A stretch of 64,000 nucleotides of DNA from Candidatus Bathyarchaeota archaeon B24 (GTDB lineage: Archaea > Thermoproteota > CALKCG01 > B24): assembly GCA_001593865.1 (NCBI GenBank), contig LUCB01000004.1:1-64000 (forward strand), given 5' to 3'. The notes below the pieces were generated by a model. The model was not told the DNA's origin and searched no databases. It worked only from the letters and a program-made list of their open reading frames with translations. Numbering within the stretch: the stretch's first letter is position 1; each line of letters opens with the position of its first letter. This document shows, piece by piece, positions 28,125 to 37,154 of the stretch. The translations under genes and the position numbers were made by a program.

Positions 28125-28823
28125 GTGGGTGAAATGGTGAAAGTTCGACCATTCAAAAACTTCGAGGGTGTTTATCAGATAATCTTGGACAGCGGTGAGA
28201 GGAGGCTTGCGACGGTAAACCTCGCCCCTGGTGTTCAGGTCTATGGCGAACGACTCGTGAAGGTTAAGGGAGTGGAGTATAGGCTTTGGGACCCCTATAG
28301 GAGCAAGCTAGGCGCTGCCCTACTTAAAGGGCTTAGGCGTCTGCCGATCAAGAAGGGAGTTAAGGTTCTGTACCTAGGCGCGGCCGCTGGAACTACCTTA
28401 AGTCACGTCAGCGACATAATCGGTGAAGACGGGATCGTATACGGAGTGGAGTTTAGCCCTAGGGCTATGAGAGACTTCATAAAGAGGGTATCGGCTCACA
28501 GAGAAAATGTCGTACCTATACTTGCAGACGCGAGGTTTCCGGAGAGATACCTCCCATATGTCGAAGAGGTTGACGTGATCTACTGCGACATAGCTCAGCC
28601 AGATCAAGCGAGGATCCTCTCCGATAACGCCGACTTCTACCTTGAAAAGGGAGGTAGTACCCTACTGGCCGTTAAGGCGAGAAGCATAGACGTATCTAGG
28701 AGACCGGTTGAGATCTTCAAGGAGGAGGCTAAAGTTCTACGAAGTAGAGGGTTTAAGGTCGAGGCGACGTTGAGGCTGGAGCCGTTCGATAAAGACCATG
28801 TCTTAATACTTTCAAGAAGGTGA
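28125..28823 (+). CDS. flpA: Fibrillarin-like rRNA/tRNA 2'-O-methyltransferase
   Basis: Fibrillarin is the methylase of box C/D sRNPs, working with L7Ae, Nop5 and a guide RNA. The 232-residue protein shows SAM motif LYLGAAAGTTLSHVSD, then VYGVEFSPRAMRDF, ILADARFPERY and the catalytic-region DVIYCDIAQPDQ. The start is GTG 28125 or ATG 28134; a TATA-like CTATTAAAC at about 28105-28113 favours a start near 28134. The usual neighbour nop5 is absent here. A box C/D sRNA for it to use is found at 40485-40552. Confidence 0.94.
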   Translation: MGEMVKVRPFKNFEGVYQIILDSGERRLATVNLAPGVQVYGERLVKVKGVEYRLWDPYRSKLGAALLKGLRRLPIKKGVKVLYLGAAAGTTLSHVSDIIGEDGIVYGVEFSPRAMRDFIKRVSAHRENVVPILADARFPERYLPYVEEVDVIYCDIAQPDQARILSDNADFYLEKGGSTLLAVKARSIDVSRRPVEIFKEEAKVLRSRGFKVEATLRLEPFDKDHVLILSRR

Positions 28824-28832
28824 AGGGGAGCG

Positions 28833-29492
28833 GTGGATGGATACGTAGCAGGGGTCGACGAAGCCGGTAGGGGATGTGTTATAGGACCTATGGTCGTGGC
28901 AGGGGTTTTGCTGAAGCTTGGAGCCCTAGAGACTCTTGAATCGAGCGGGGTGAAGGACTCTAAGAAGCTTACAGCAAAGACCCGAGAGCGTTTATACGAG
29001 ATCATTTTAAACGAGGCATCTAGGCTGATGTGCATCATAGTCGACCCGGCTACGATAGACAGATACGTTAGATTTAAGAGACGACTGGGCGGGTTAAATG
29101 CTCTCGAGCTTGAGGCTATGGTGGATATTCTGAGGGGGCTCAGGCCTAAGGAGGCTTACGTAGACTGTCCGGATAGAAACTTGAAGAGGTTTCTTAGAGA
29201 ATTGAAGAGTAGGCTCTCTTGGAAGCTGGATATTAAGGTCGCTCATAAAGAGTTTGACGACCATCCGGCTGTCGCGTCGGCTTCCATCGTCGCGAAGGTT
29301 TTAAGAGATAGGATCGTGGAAAACCTTAGAGAGCTTTATGGAGACTTCGGAAGTGGGTATCCGTCAGACCCTAAAACTGTGAAATTTCTCGTAGAGGTCT
29401 ATGAAGCAGGGCACGTACCGTCATGCGTGAGAAGAAGCTGGAAGCTTTCCAGGCTGGATAAATTCCTGACACGGGGCGTAGGTAGATATTGA
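28833..29492 (+). CDS. rnhB: Ribonuclease HII
   Basis: RNase HII removes ribonucleotides and primers from DNA. The 219-residue protein has GVDEAGRGCVIGPMVVAG with the first two catalytic acids, VKDSKKLT, and AYVDCPD with the third Asp; the C-terminal GSGYPSDPKTVKFL with the tyrosine and fourth acid is also present. It starts with GTG 9 bp after flpA and overlaps trm1 by 4 bp, so flpA-rnhB-trm1 form one operon. Confidence 0.95.
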   Translation: MDGYVAGVDEAGRGCVIGPMVVAGVLLKLGALETLESSGVKDSKKLTAKTRERLYEIILNEASRLMCIIVDPATIDRYVRFKRRLGGLNALELEAMVDILRGLRPKEAYVDCPDRNLKRFLRELKSRLSWKLDIKVAHKEFDDHPAVASASIVAKVLRDRIVENLRELYGDFGSGYPSDPKTVKFLVEVYEAGHVPSCVRRSWKLSRLDKFLTRGVGRY

Positions 29493-30685
29493 AGGAGCTC
29501 ATAGAGGTTAAAGAGGGACTTGTACGTCTCAAGCTTCCCCCTCAAGCCTTAAAGCCTTTGGGAGAGCGAAAACCTAAGCCTCCGGTTTTCTACAATCCTG
29601 AAGCCGTCTTAAATAGAGACGTAGCCGTTCTCGTGGTGAGAACGCTTTCTAAGGCGGCTGGCGAAGGTTTACGGGTATGCGACGCCTTAGCAGGATGCGG
29701 GGTCCGGGGTTTAAGGTTCTTAGCCGAGGGGCTCGGCGTAAAGGAAGCTGTCCTAAACGATTTGAACCCAGACGCCGTTAGGTTTATCCAGTTAAACACC
29801 GAGATTAACGGCCTATCAGGAAGGGTGGAGATATACAACCTTGACGCGAGAGTGCTTCTTCTCGAGAGGAAGGTTAGGCTTCAGGGATTCGACTTCGTCG
29901 ACATAGACCCCTTCGGTTCTCCGGCTTCCTTCGTCCAGTCGGCTGTGTTAAGCCTTAAGCCAGGGGGTGTTTTAGCGGCTACGGCTACAGATACCGCGCC
30001 GCTCTCGGGAACCTACCCTAGGGTTTGTCTTAGAAGATATTGGGCTAGACCTCTGAAGACGGAGTACTATCCAGAGGTTGCTGTGAGGATCCTACTGGGT
30101 TTCATAGCTAGAAACTGTACGACCGTAGATAGAGGGTTAGAACCGATACTCGTGCATAGGACTACGCAGTACATAAGAGTATATGCTAGAGTCCACCGGG
30201 GCGTTAAGACGGCTGAGGAAACTATGAACAAAATGGGGTATCTAAACCATTGTTTCAGGTGTCTTCATAGGTTTTTCGTGGACCTCGATACTCCCCCGGG
30301 AGGGAAATGCCCAAACTGTGGCGACAGGTTGAGCTGGGCTGGTCCGTTGTGGATGGGTAGGATATTCGACGCAGACTTCTGCCATAAACTACGTGAAGAG
30401 TACATAACGAGCCATCTAAGTAGTAAAAGAGAACTTGGCAGGCTTATAGAGGCTATAGACGCCGAGTCTAGAGGCGCTGCGACGTACTACGTCACGGATA
30501 GAGTTTCCTCACTTCTTAAGGCGTCCCCGCCCGCTAAAAACATCATCATAGAGAACCTCAGGAAGATGGGCTATACGGCCACACCCACGCATTTCGACGG
30601 GAAAGGGTTTAGGACGGATGCACCTATAAGGGATATAATCATGGTGTTTAAGAAGACTTCTGGGTCTTCAAAACCCACTCCATGA
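29489..30685 (+). CDS. trm1: tRNA (guanine26-N2) dimethyltransferase Trm1
   Basis: Trm1 dimethylates G26 of tRNAs. The 398-residue protein has RVCDALAGCGVRGLRFLAEG (SAM site), the catalytic DIDPFGSPASFVQ and a C-terminal zinc-binding set in CFRCLHRFF with CPNCGDRL. The start overlaps rnhB. Its last 38 bp overlap the tail of the convergent RPC34-like gene, an unusually long convergent overlap. Confidence 0.95.
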   Translation: MKELIEVKEGLVRLKLPPQALKPLGERKPKPPVFYNPEAVLNRDVAVLVVRTLSKAAGEGLRVCDALAGCGVRGLRFLAEGLGVKEAVLNDLNPDAVRFIQLNTEINGLSGRVEIYNLDARVLLLERKVRLQGFDFVDIDPFGSPASFVQSAVLSLKPGGVLAATATDTAPLSGTYPRVCLRRYWARPLKTEYYPEVAVRILLGFIARNCTTVDRGLEPILVHRTTQYIRVYARVHRGVKTAEETMNKMGYLNHCFRCLHRFFVDLDTPPGGKCPNCGDRLSWAGPLWMGRIFDADFCHKLREEYITSHLSSKRELGRLIEAIDAESRGAATYYVTDRVSSLLKASPPAKNIIIENLRKMGYTATPTHFDGKGFRTDAPIRDIIMVFKKTSGSSKPTP

Positions 30686-31040
30686 GTTTTCTGCAGTTTA
30701 GAGGAGATACTACGTCTTGGATGTTACATCTAGAGTTGTCTTCGCATACTAGGCAGGGGCTATCGAGTATCGGTAGGAGGGGATGGTTCTTTCTGACCGG
30801 GTAAAGCCGGTAAGTCCATCTTTTGGATGAGTATTCTCGCTCCCGCCTTATAAGGTTCTTCTTCTCAAGCCTTATGGCGATTCTCGAACCCTCTCTGCTG
30901 GTGACCCCTATGAGCTTCCAGAGCTCGCTCTGTAAGATCCCCTTATCCCCGGCTTCGTTAACCAACTGAAGGGCTAACCGCTCGATCTCCCCTCTTTTTC
31001 TACCGCTGCTCGATGGCAAAGAACAACCTCCTTCGAACAC
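30648..31040 (-). CDS. RPC34/TFIIIC-like winged-helix protein with Cys cluster
   Basis: The 130-residue protein has an N-terminal winged helix (about 16-80) with KGILQSELWKLIGVTSREGSRIAIRL, followed by four Cys (C96, C99, C105, C116) spaced as CLVC-x5-C-x10-C. Archaeal orthologues of RNA polymerase III subunit RPC34/39 have this domain order and bind an iron-sulfur cluster. The eukaryotic subunit helps open promoters. In archaea its job is unsettled. Placed directly downstream of tfb on the same strand, though with its own AT-rich promoter region at 31041-31075. Confidence 0.75.
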   Translation of the reverse strand: MFEGGCSLPSSSGRKRGEIERLALQLVNEAGDKGILQSELWKLIGVTSREGSRIAIRLEKKNLIRREREYSSKRWTYRLYPVRKNHPLLPILDSPCLVCEDNSRCNIQDVVSPLNCRKLMEWVLKTQKSS

Positions 31041-31152
31041 GAAGTATACATTAAAAATATAATGTGAGATGCATTAGGTAAATGTTTCTGTTAAACTCCG
31101 CCACAACCCGGAGGTCCATCTGCCATAGATAACAGAGGGATATTGGGCTTCA

Positions 31153-32067
31153 TCATACCCAGACTATTATATCTATGTGCTTCAGAATGTTTGAGTATCT
31201 GTTTCTGACAGTGACCTCTGTAACGTTAGCAACCTCGGCTATCTCCCGTTGGGTACGTCGGTCCCCGGTTACGACAGACGCTAAGTATATCGCAGCAGCG
31301 GCTACACCCGTGGGTCCTCTACCGCAAGTAAGCTTAAGCTCCGCAGCGGTCTTGACTATCTTATGAGCAATCTCTTCTGTTCTACCCTGGATCCCCAGCT
31401 GGTTTGAGAACCTAGATACATAAACGACCGGGTCGACCGGTGGAACGAACTCACCGAGCTCCTTGACTATGAAACGGTAGCTCCTAGCGATCTCCCTCTT
31501 ACTTATCATGGTCACCTTCGATACTTCGTCTAGGGTCCTAGCTAAACCGCATAGTCTACACGCTAAGTATATAGAAGCCGCGACTATGCCTTGGATGCTT
31601 CGACCACGTATGAGCCTCTTCTTAAGAGCCTTCCTGTAGATGACCGACGCCGTTTCAAGAACGTGTTTGGGAGTATTCAAGGACATCGAGATCTTACTAA
31701 GCTCCGTAAGCGCGAACGCAAGGTTCCTCTCAGAAGAATCTGAAAGCCGAACTCTTCTCTGCCACTTACGGAGGTTATATATTTGAAGCGCTCTAGCAGG
31801 GTCCATCTTCTTTCGATAAGAAAATCTCCTCCAGTCGATCATAGTGGAGAGACCTTTATCGTGTATTGTATATGTGGTCGGCGCCCCTACCCTCGAGCGC
31901 TTATTCTTCTGTTCCTCATCAAACGCCCTCCACTCAGGACCGGTATCAGGTATCTTATCGTCCAAAACATAGCCACAGTTGGCGCATATGATCTCACCGG
32001 TATCATAATCTTTTATAAAGTTATAACTACCGCATTCCGGACACTTCTTATCATCACTCAAACTCAA
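31153..32067 (-). CDS. tfb: Transcription initiation factor B
   Basis: TFB bridges TBP-bound promoter and RNA polymerase. The 304-residue protein has the zinc ribbon CPECGSYNFI with CANCGYVL, then the B-reader/linker region (GPEWRAFDEEQKNKRSRVG), then two cyclin folds with KHVLETASVIYRKAL and TGVAAAAIYLASVV. A C-terminal helix-turn-helix (TQREIAEVANVTEVTVRNRY) recognises the BRE. Located 18 bp upstream of gar1 in an operon srp19-gar1-tfb. Confidence 0.97.
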   Translation of the reverse strand: MSLSDDKKCPECGSYNFIKDYDTGEIICANCGYVLDDKIPDTGPEWRAFDEEQKNKRSRVGAPTTYTIHDKGLSTMIDWRRFSYRKKMDPARALQIYNLRKWQRRVRLSDSSERNLAFALTELSKISMSLNTPKHVLETASVIYRKALKKRLIRGRSIQGIVAASIYLACRLCGLARTLDEVSKVTMISKREIARSYRFIVKELGEFVPPVDPVVYVSRFSNQLGIQGRTEEIAHKIVKTAAELKLTCGRGPTGVAAAAIYLASVVTGDRRTQREIAEVANVTEVTVRNRYSNILKHIDIIVWV

Positions 32068-32085
32068 ACCTCCTAAGGGGAAAGC

Positions 32086-32343
32086 CTACCCCTTGAAGTA
32101 GAGGGTTTTATCCACAAGCCCCCTTAGATCCTTAGTAGAAAGCGGCCTAATCACGGCATAAGGAGATTTCACGTTACCTATAACATCCACCACAACCCCA
32201 ACATACTTAAGGTTTCTATCGTAGACCCTTTCCCCCAGTCGAGGAACATGCTCACCGAGCTTTATTATGACCCTTCCTTGCTTGGATATGGTGAGAACCT
32301 TACCGGCCGTGTATAGAGCCTTAGACTTTTTAGACTTCTTCAA
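32086..32343 (-). CDS. gar1: H/ACA RNP protein Gar1
   Basis: Gar1 is a small beta-barrel subunit of pseudouridylation RNPs and acts with Cbf5, Nop10 and L7Ae. The 85-residue protein shows GEHVPRLGERVYDRNLKYVGVV and DVIGNVKSPYAVIRP, the characteristic GNVxxPY segment. Only the core domain is present, without the glycine-arginine tails of eukaryotic Gar1. It lies between srp19 and tfb. Confidence 0.9.
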   Translation of the reverse strand: MKKSKKSKALYTAGKVLTISKQGRVIIKLGEHVPRLGERVYDRNLKYVGVVVDVIGNVKSPYAVIRPLSTKDLRGLVDKTLYFKG

Positions 32344-32401
32344 GGGGGCGTGAAGTAAAGAGAGGAAAAGCTTAAATAAAGTTTTCTATTTTAAGGCGTC
32401 C

Positions 32402-32710
32402 TCATCTATGCCCGTATTCTGTTTTCTCGCTCCTCAGCCGCCTTATCTCCAAGGCAAGAGCCTTCAAAAGCTTGCTTTTAGAGGCAAACTTGTCTACGAT
32501 TATATATCCTCTTCTTCCCCACCAGATCCTTGGATATCTAGCGTCCCTCCTCAGCTGAAACTCAAGTTTCAGCCGTTTACAAGCCTCGACGAGCTCACCG
32601 AGAGTCGGAGCCTCTACGGCTAAACTCCTCGGAACCTTCCTACCGAGTCGACGAGGAAGGTTAGCGTCCAAATACACAAGCCATACGACAGCTTTACCAG
32701 GAAGCTTCAC
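32402..32710 (-). CDS. srp19: Signal recognition particle protein SRP19
   Basis: SRP19 binds 7S RNA and prepares it for SRP54. The 102-residue protein has the typical beginning VVWLVYLDANLPRRLGRKVP and the GRRGYIIVDKFASKSKLLKAL C-terminal core. Length matches archaeal SRP19. First gene of the minus-strand run with gar1 and tfb. The 7S RNA gene itself was not found here. Confidence 0.93.
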   Translation of the reverse strand: MKLPGKAVVWLVYLDANLPRRLGRKVPRSLAVEAPTLGELVEACKRLKLEFQLRRDARYPRIWWGRRGYIIVDKFASKSKLLKALALEIRRLRSEKTEYGHR

Positions 32711-32745
32711 GGTAAAAACCTTGAGTGGTGAATAAATTTAAACCT

Positions 32746-33900
32746 TTACCGAGCAACCGATTTTGCCTCACCTGTTTTTCTCAGAAATCTCCTAGCGATG
32801 GCTGGACATAGGAGAACGGTTATTATCGCGAATATCACGATAGTTGAGTATACTTCTTCGGTTAGTAGACCGAGTTCCAGCCCTATCTTAGCCCCGGCTA
32901 GGATTAAACTAAGCCTTGCGGAGTGGAGGATGCCCATGGCTAGACCTGCGTTCGTCGATAAGCCGAGGATTTTACCAATAGCCGCTACTCCTAGAAGCTT
33001 GCCTCCGACCCCCATAGCTAGAAGAAGCAACAACATCGACAGCCATTCAGGTCTTATAAGCGCACGGATGTTCACCGTCAAACCCACAGCTATAAAGAAC
33101 AGGGGGATGAAAAAACCGTATCCGAAGTCGGATAGACGTCTCTCCAAGGCGCCTCCTTTCACCGTGAGCTCTGATACGATAAGGCCCGCGAGGAAAGACC
33201 CTAGCACCATGTGGAAGCCTAGTATCTCGAAAACCACCGCGAGGAAGGCTATCAACGCGAAACATAACCTAACCTCGTAGTCGAAGTGTTCCCTTTCACC
33301 AGACCACTGCTGCATCTTTTCAGAGATGTTTAGCTTCCTCAACGTCACCGGTAGTATGAAAAGCGTCAACGCGAAGACTAGGGAAAACGCCAAGAGTATC
33401 AGAGTCGTGCCTCTTGAGGTCTCTAGAGACAGCGTCAGAAGGAACATGCTGAGGGTGTCTACTAGGAAGGCGGACTCTAGGGTTAGACGTTTGAAGTCTT
33501 TATCATGAGTGAGACCCCTTAGCACAGGTAGAACCACGCCTATCGAGGTAGTCGAGAGAAGAGTCCCGAGCAGTAGAGGGGGGACTCCTAAAAATAAGCC
33601 TAAAAGAGCGCCTAGGAGAAAAGGTGTCATCAAAGAGCCTAGAGCGAGTAAAACGCTGCCTTTACGGAACTCCTTCACACCCATCTCTAACCCGGCTAGA
33701 AACATGAGATACATGAGCCCAAAATCGGCTAGAAAGTCTAACCATATGTCGTAGGATATGATGTTCAAAACGGATTTACCGAGCATTATACCCGTTAATA
33801 CCTCTAAGACTATGACCGGTAGGTCGAACCTACGCGACGCGATATACGTGATGAACACGGCCGAAAGTATCAACGCAAGGGCATATATCTCGGAAAGCAT
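32746..33900 (-). CDS. Cation:proton antiporter, CPA2 family
   Basis: The 384-residue protein has about 12 membrane helices. The CPA2 fold is suggested by the N-terminal FDLPVIVLEVLTGIMLGKSVL, LADFGLMYLMFLAGLEMG and the mid-protein GFHMVLGSFLAGLIVSE. Most members exchange Na+ or K+ for H+ across the plasma membrane. No cytoplasmic TrkA-N domain is fused. Downstream of the S8e gene on the same strand but separated by 96 bp with hairpins, so probably a separate unit. Confidence 0.87.
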   Translation of the reverse strand: MLSEIYALALILSAVFITYIASRRFDLPVIVLEVLTGIMLGKSVLNIISYDIWLDFLADFGLMYLMFLAGLEMGVKEFRKGSVLLALGSLMTPFLLGALLGLFLGVPPLLLGTLLSTTSIGVVLPVLRGLTHDKDFKRLTLESAFLVDTLSMFLLTLSLETSRGTTLILLAFSLVFALTLFILPVTLRKLNISEKMQQWSGEREHFDYEVRLCFALIAFLAVVFEILGFHMVLGSFLAGLIVSELTVKGGALERRLSDFGYGFFIPLFFIAVGLTVNIRALIRPEWLSMLLLLLAMGVGGKLLGVAAIGKILGLSTNAGLAMGILHSARLSLILAGAKIGLELGLLTEEVYSTIVIFAIITVLLCPAIARRFLRKTGEAKSVAR

Positions 33901-33938
33901 AACAGCTCAACCTCCCTTCTAAACCAAGACGAGGAATA

Positions 33939-33961
33939 ATTCCCGGGTTGGAAACGGGAAT
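33939..33961. promoter_or_regulatory. Hairpin-forming inverted repeat between S8e and antiporter genes
   Basis: ATTCCCG at 33939-33945 and CGGGAAT at 33955-33961 are perfect 7-bp inverted arms with a 9-nt loop. A second small one, GGCTTctAAGCC, lies at 33977-33988 just after the S8e stop. They could terminate or stabilise the S8e transcript or act as an operator for the antiporter. Confidence 0.35.
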
Positions 33962-33996
33962 GAGGATTATGTTTAGGCTTCTAAGCCACTGTCTAC

Positions 33997-34389
33997 TTAG
34001 CTCTTACGCTCTATGAGAACAGCGTTCAATACGCCATCACAGCCGGGTTTGCTCGTTATCCTTGCAACACCGTATTCGGTTTCGACCAACGTGCCTTTAG
34101 TTATCACACCCCTCCGGTCGTAATCCCTATTAGCAGGGTTTTTTAACACCCGGAGGATCTTGCATTTAACGGTCTTGCCGGTCGCAGGGTCGCTGAGGTT
34201 TACTACGCTATCTTTAACGACCCTCACCTTAATGTTACCGCCCCTAACCCGGTCTATCTTAACCACTCTCTCGCCGAGGGTGGTCTCCGTCGGATATCCT
34301 CCACGCTCATACTTTCTTCTTCCACGGTAAGGACGACTTTTTCCGCCTGTTCTCTTACGCTTATGTAGGTCGCTATGCCAGTAAGCCAA
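33997..34389 (-). CDS. rps8e: Ribosomal protein S8e
   Basis: S8e is an archaeal/eukaryotic protein of the small ribosomal subunit. The 130-residue basic protein shows the classic N-terminus YWHSDLHKRKRTGGK and GRRKYERGGYPTETTLGE, and the C-terminal NPANRDYDRRGVITKGTLVETE. The length is normal for archaea. Monocistronic. The upstream region has an AT-rich TTTATTTAAACG promoter-like element on the opposite side at about 34421-34432. Confidence 0.96.
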   Translation of the reverse strand: MAYWHSDLHKRKRTGGKSRPYRGRRKYERGGYPTETTLGERVVKIDRVRGGNIKVRVVKDSVVNLSDPATGKTVKCKILRVLKNPANRDYDRRGVITKGTLVETEYGVARITSKPGCDGVLNAVLIERKS

Positions 34390-34508
34390 TAAATCACCTT
34401 ACTGAGAGGAATGCAGCGGATTTATTTAAACGTTAATGAAGACCCATCTGAACCGTCGAGGTTCATACATCATGTTAACGCTTTTAACCGGTTAGTAATG
34501 ATCGAAAA

Positions 34509-35852
34509 GTGGTATGCAAGATGGATGAGAAGATTACGATAGTCGGTGCAGGTAGCCATTTCACGCTTGGGCTACTTGGAGACCTATACAGGGTGAACGA
34601 CCTATGGGGTGGCGAACTCGTGCTTTACGATATCGACGAAGAGAGAGCTAAGGCCATGGAGAAGATAGTTGAAAGAGACGTGAAACGTCGTGGTGTAGAA
34701 CTTAAAGTAAACGCTACATCAGATAAAGTCGAGGCTTTAGAGAACTCAGACTTCACCATAGTAGCGATAAGAGCCGGAGGTCTTAAAGCACTCAGGAATT
34801 TTCTAGAGATACCGCTCAGACACGGGATCCTGCAGGTCGTAGGCGACACGGTCGGACCGAGCGGAATACTTAAGGGATTGTTCGAGATACCAGCTGTCCT
34901 CGAGATAGCTAAAACCCTCGAAGACCTATCTCCTAAGGCACTCATGATAAACTTCACAAACCCTATGACCCCGATATGCATGTCTGTACTAAAAGCCACT
35001 AGAGTGAAAATCATCGGATTGTGCCATGGAGTCTACGATGTCATGCGGCTGGCCTCGAAGCTCCTCGACCTAGAGTTCGACGGGATAAAGCTGGAGGCCG
35101 GTGGGATCAACCATCTGACCTGGGTTACGTCGATGAAGTACCAAGGGTCAGAGGTTTTAGATGATTTCAACCGAGCGGTGTTAGAGGGTAAACGGTGGAA
35201 TATCCTAAAGGCTCATCCATACATGATCGGCAGACAGCTTTTGAAGGCCTATAAGCACCCGACTACGGCAAGCGACAGGCATATCGCAGAGTTCTTCCAT
35301 TACCTCTACGAATGGTTTAGAGACCCAGAGATAGGTGGTATACTGAAAAAGGTAAGTAGGTACATAGACTATGAGAGACTGACCCTCTCTGATAAAGTAA
35401 TCGAGAATGCGGAGACACGATGGAGATGGCTCCTCAGGGCCGCTAGGGGAGAAATACCCGTCAAGGTCGAGCCGTCATACGAAGCAGCTATGGATATAAT
35501 ATCCTCGATAGTTAATAATAAACGTAGAGAGCTGATCGCAGTCAACCTATCTAACGACTTCTACATAGATGGGGTACCAAACGGGTATGTGGTGGAGGTC
35601 CCGGGAACTGTCGACGGAAATGGGGTGAAGGGTAAACCGGTCAGAGGGCTCTCGACATCTGTGACGGTGATACTCAATATGCATCTTAAAAAGTTCGAGC
35701 TTCTAGTGCAGGGCATATTAGAGGAGAGTAAAGACCTAGTCCTAGAGGCCATGGCTCTAGACCCCTTAACGACATCGCCTGAGAAAGCCGAGGTGATTCT
35801 GAGAGAATTTCTAGAAAAATCTGGAGACCTACTAGCTATAGATTTGAAGTAG
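34509..35852 (+). CDS. Glycoside hydrolase family 4 enzyme (NAD/Mn-dependent)
   Basis: GH4 enzymes cleave alpha- or beta-glycosides by an oxidation-elimination route with NAD+ and Mn2+. The 447-residue protein has the Rossmann motif ITIVGAGSHFTLGLLGDL, the substrate/metal residues in NFTNPMTPIC, GLCHGVYD (Cys-His Mn ligands) and GGINHLTW. This layout is closest to alpha-glucosidase/alpha-galacturonidase types. The sugar specificity is not clear from sequence. The upstream ATG (MVCKM) may be replaced by the ATG four codons later. Confidence 0.9.
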   Translation: MVCKMDEKITIVGAGSHFTLGLLGDLYRVNDLWGGELVLYDIDEERAKAMEKIVERDVKRRGVELKVNATSDKVEALENSDFTIVAIRAGGLKALRNFLEIPLRHGILQVVGDTVGPSGILKGLFEIPAVLEIAKTLEDLSPKALMINFTNPMTPICMSVLKATRVKIIGLCHGVYDVMRLASKLLDLEFDGIKLEAGGINHLTWVTSMKYQGSEVLDDFNRAVLEGKRWNILKAHPYMIGRQLLKAYKHPTTASDRHIAEFFHYLYEWFRDPEIGGILKKVSRYIDYERLTLSDKVIENAETRWRWLLRAARGEIPVKVEPSYEAAMDIISSIVNNKRRELIAVNLSNDFYIDGVPNGYVVEVPGTVDGNGVKGKPVRGLSTSVTVILNMHLKKFELLVQGILEESKDLVLEAMALDPLTTSPEKAEVILREFLEKSGDLLAIDLK

Positions 35853-35854
35853 AT

Positions 35855-37096
35855 TCAAACGTCTTTTTCCAATACATCCTTAACCTTTGCCCAGACGAGC
35901 TTAGAGAGTGTCCTAACAGGCACACCGGTGGATGCCGATATCCTCTTTAAATCTTCGTATTCAGGTTTAACTCTGACCAGACGGCCTTTGAGGTCGCGTG
36001 CAACCTTAACCCTAACCGAAAACTCCACATCATTCAGCTTAACCCTTAACCTCTTGACTTCTCTGGAAACCACATATCTCGGAGTCTTCAGAACCCGAAC
36101 CCCCAAAGTACCTGTTTCCCTGATTATCGTCTCCAAGACCTCGTCTAACCTTTCGAGGCCGGCTATGACCTTTAATACATATCCCGGTCTGTTCTTCTTG
36201 GTGGTGGACGGGATTATGCAGACATCTCTGGCGCCGGATTTCATAAGCCTATCGACCGTATCACCTAGCACCTCGCCGCTGACATCGTCTAGGTTTGTCT
36301 CTAAGACATAGACCTCCTCGGCCACATATGGTAGTGGACCTTCACCGTAGACGAGCCGTAGGACGTTAGGTAGTCCAGGCAGGTCTTTAAACCCGGCGCC
36401 ATACCCGACTTTAAGGGGCTTAATCAGCGGAGGAGAATAAACCGGCTCGTCTACAAGATTCACCAACACAGCCACGCCTGTCGGTGTGGCAAGCTCCCCT
36501 TCGGCCGGGCCGCCTTTAAACGGATACCGTCGAGACCTAAGTATCTCTAGAGTCGCAGGTGCAGGACTTACAAGATAGCCATGTTCGGTTTTGAACATAC
36601 CTGAGCCTACGGCCACCGGGCTACCGTAAACTTTGGCGTCTCTGAATAAGTTTAAGCTGTCTAACGCCGCTGCGATACCAGCTATGTCGACCAACGTATC
36701 TGGAGAAGCCATCTCGTGAAGATGGAGGGTCTCGATGGGTTCACCGTGTATCAGGCTCTCAGCCTCCAATATCGTATCGACGACCCCCATGGCGAAGGTC
36801 TTCGCTTCGCGGCTGACCCCTATAGATTCCAAAGTCTTCACCAACGCATCCCGAACCTCAAGCCCCGTTCTATGGTGTTTCGAATCTTCTATTTCCACCC
36901 TGAGAGAACCTGCTCTAAACCCCTGCTTACGGACTACGCTATATGAAACATCTAGATGCCTGACGCCTTCCATGCTCTCTTTAACGGATTCAGAAAGCTT
37001 TCTAAGGTCTAATTCGGCCCCAAGGTTTAATAGAGCAGACAGCATCATATCTCCGGAGACTCCGGCTAGAGAACAGTCGATGTATAAAACCCTCAT
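35855..37096 (-). CDS. larC: LarC nickel insertion protein
   Basis: LarC is a CTP-dependent cyclometallase that inserts Ni into the nickel-pincer cofactor first described in lactate racemase. The 413-residue protein has DCSLAGVSGDMMLSALLNLG at the start, the His-rich region LHLHEMASPDTLVDIAG, and the C-terminal ETNLDDVSGEVLG followed by PSTTKKNRPGYVLKV. In Lactobacillus larC is split and joined by programmed frameshifting; here it is one frame. Divergent from larB across 58 bp. Confidence 0.92.
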   Translation of the reverse strand: MRVLYIDCSLAGVSGDMMLSALLNLGAELDLRKLSESVKESMEGVRHLDVSYSVVRKQGFRAGSLRVEIEDSKHHRTGLEVRDALVKTLESIGVSREAKTFAMGVVDTILEAESLIHGEPIETLHLHEMASPDTLVDIAGIAAALDSLNLFRDAKVYGSPVAVGSGMFKTEHGYLVSPAPATLEILRSRRYPFKGGPAEGELATPTGVAVLVNLVDEPVYSPPLIKPLKVGYGAGFKDLPGLPNVLRLVYGEGPLPYVAEEVYVLETNLDDVSGEVLGDTVDRLMKSGARDVCIIPSTTKKNRPGYVLKVIAGLERLDEVLETIIRETGTLGVRVLKTPRYVVSREVKRLRVKLNDVEFSVRVKVARDLKGRLVRVKPEYEDLKRISASTGVPVRTLSKLVWAKVKDVLEKDV

Positions 37097-37154
37097 ATCA
37101 AGTCGGTTAAACTATGTAGGTGGGTTTTATTAAAATATACGTTGGAGGGGCGCT

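Noticed and set aside
31085..31160. Minus-strand ATGATGA near the tfb stop as box C of an sRNA
   Set aside because: No D' or D box (CTGA) at suitable distance and no C' box; it is largely the tfb stop region.
34460..34485. GAACC-GTCGA-GGTTC hairpin before the GH4 gene as tRNA fragment
   Set aside because: Only one small stem, no other tRNA parts; probably a chance or operator-like repeat.
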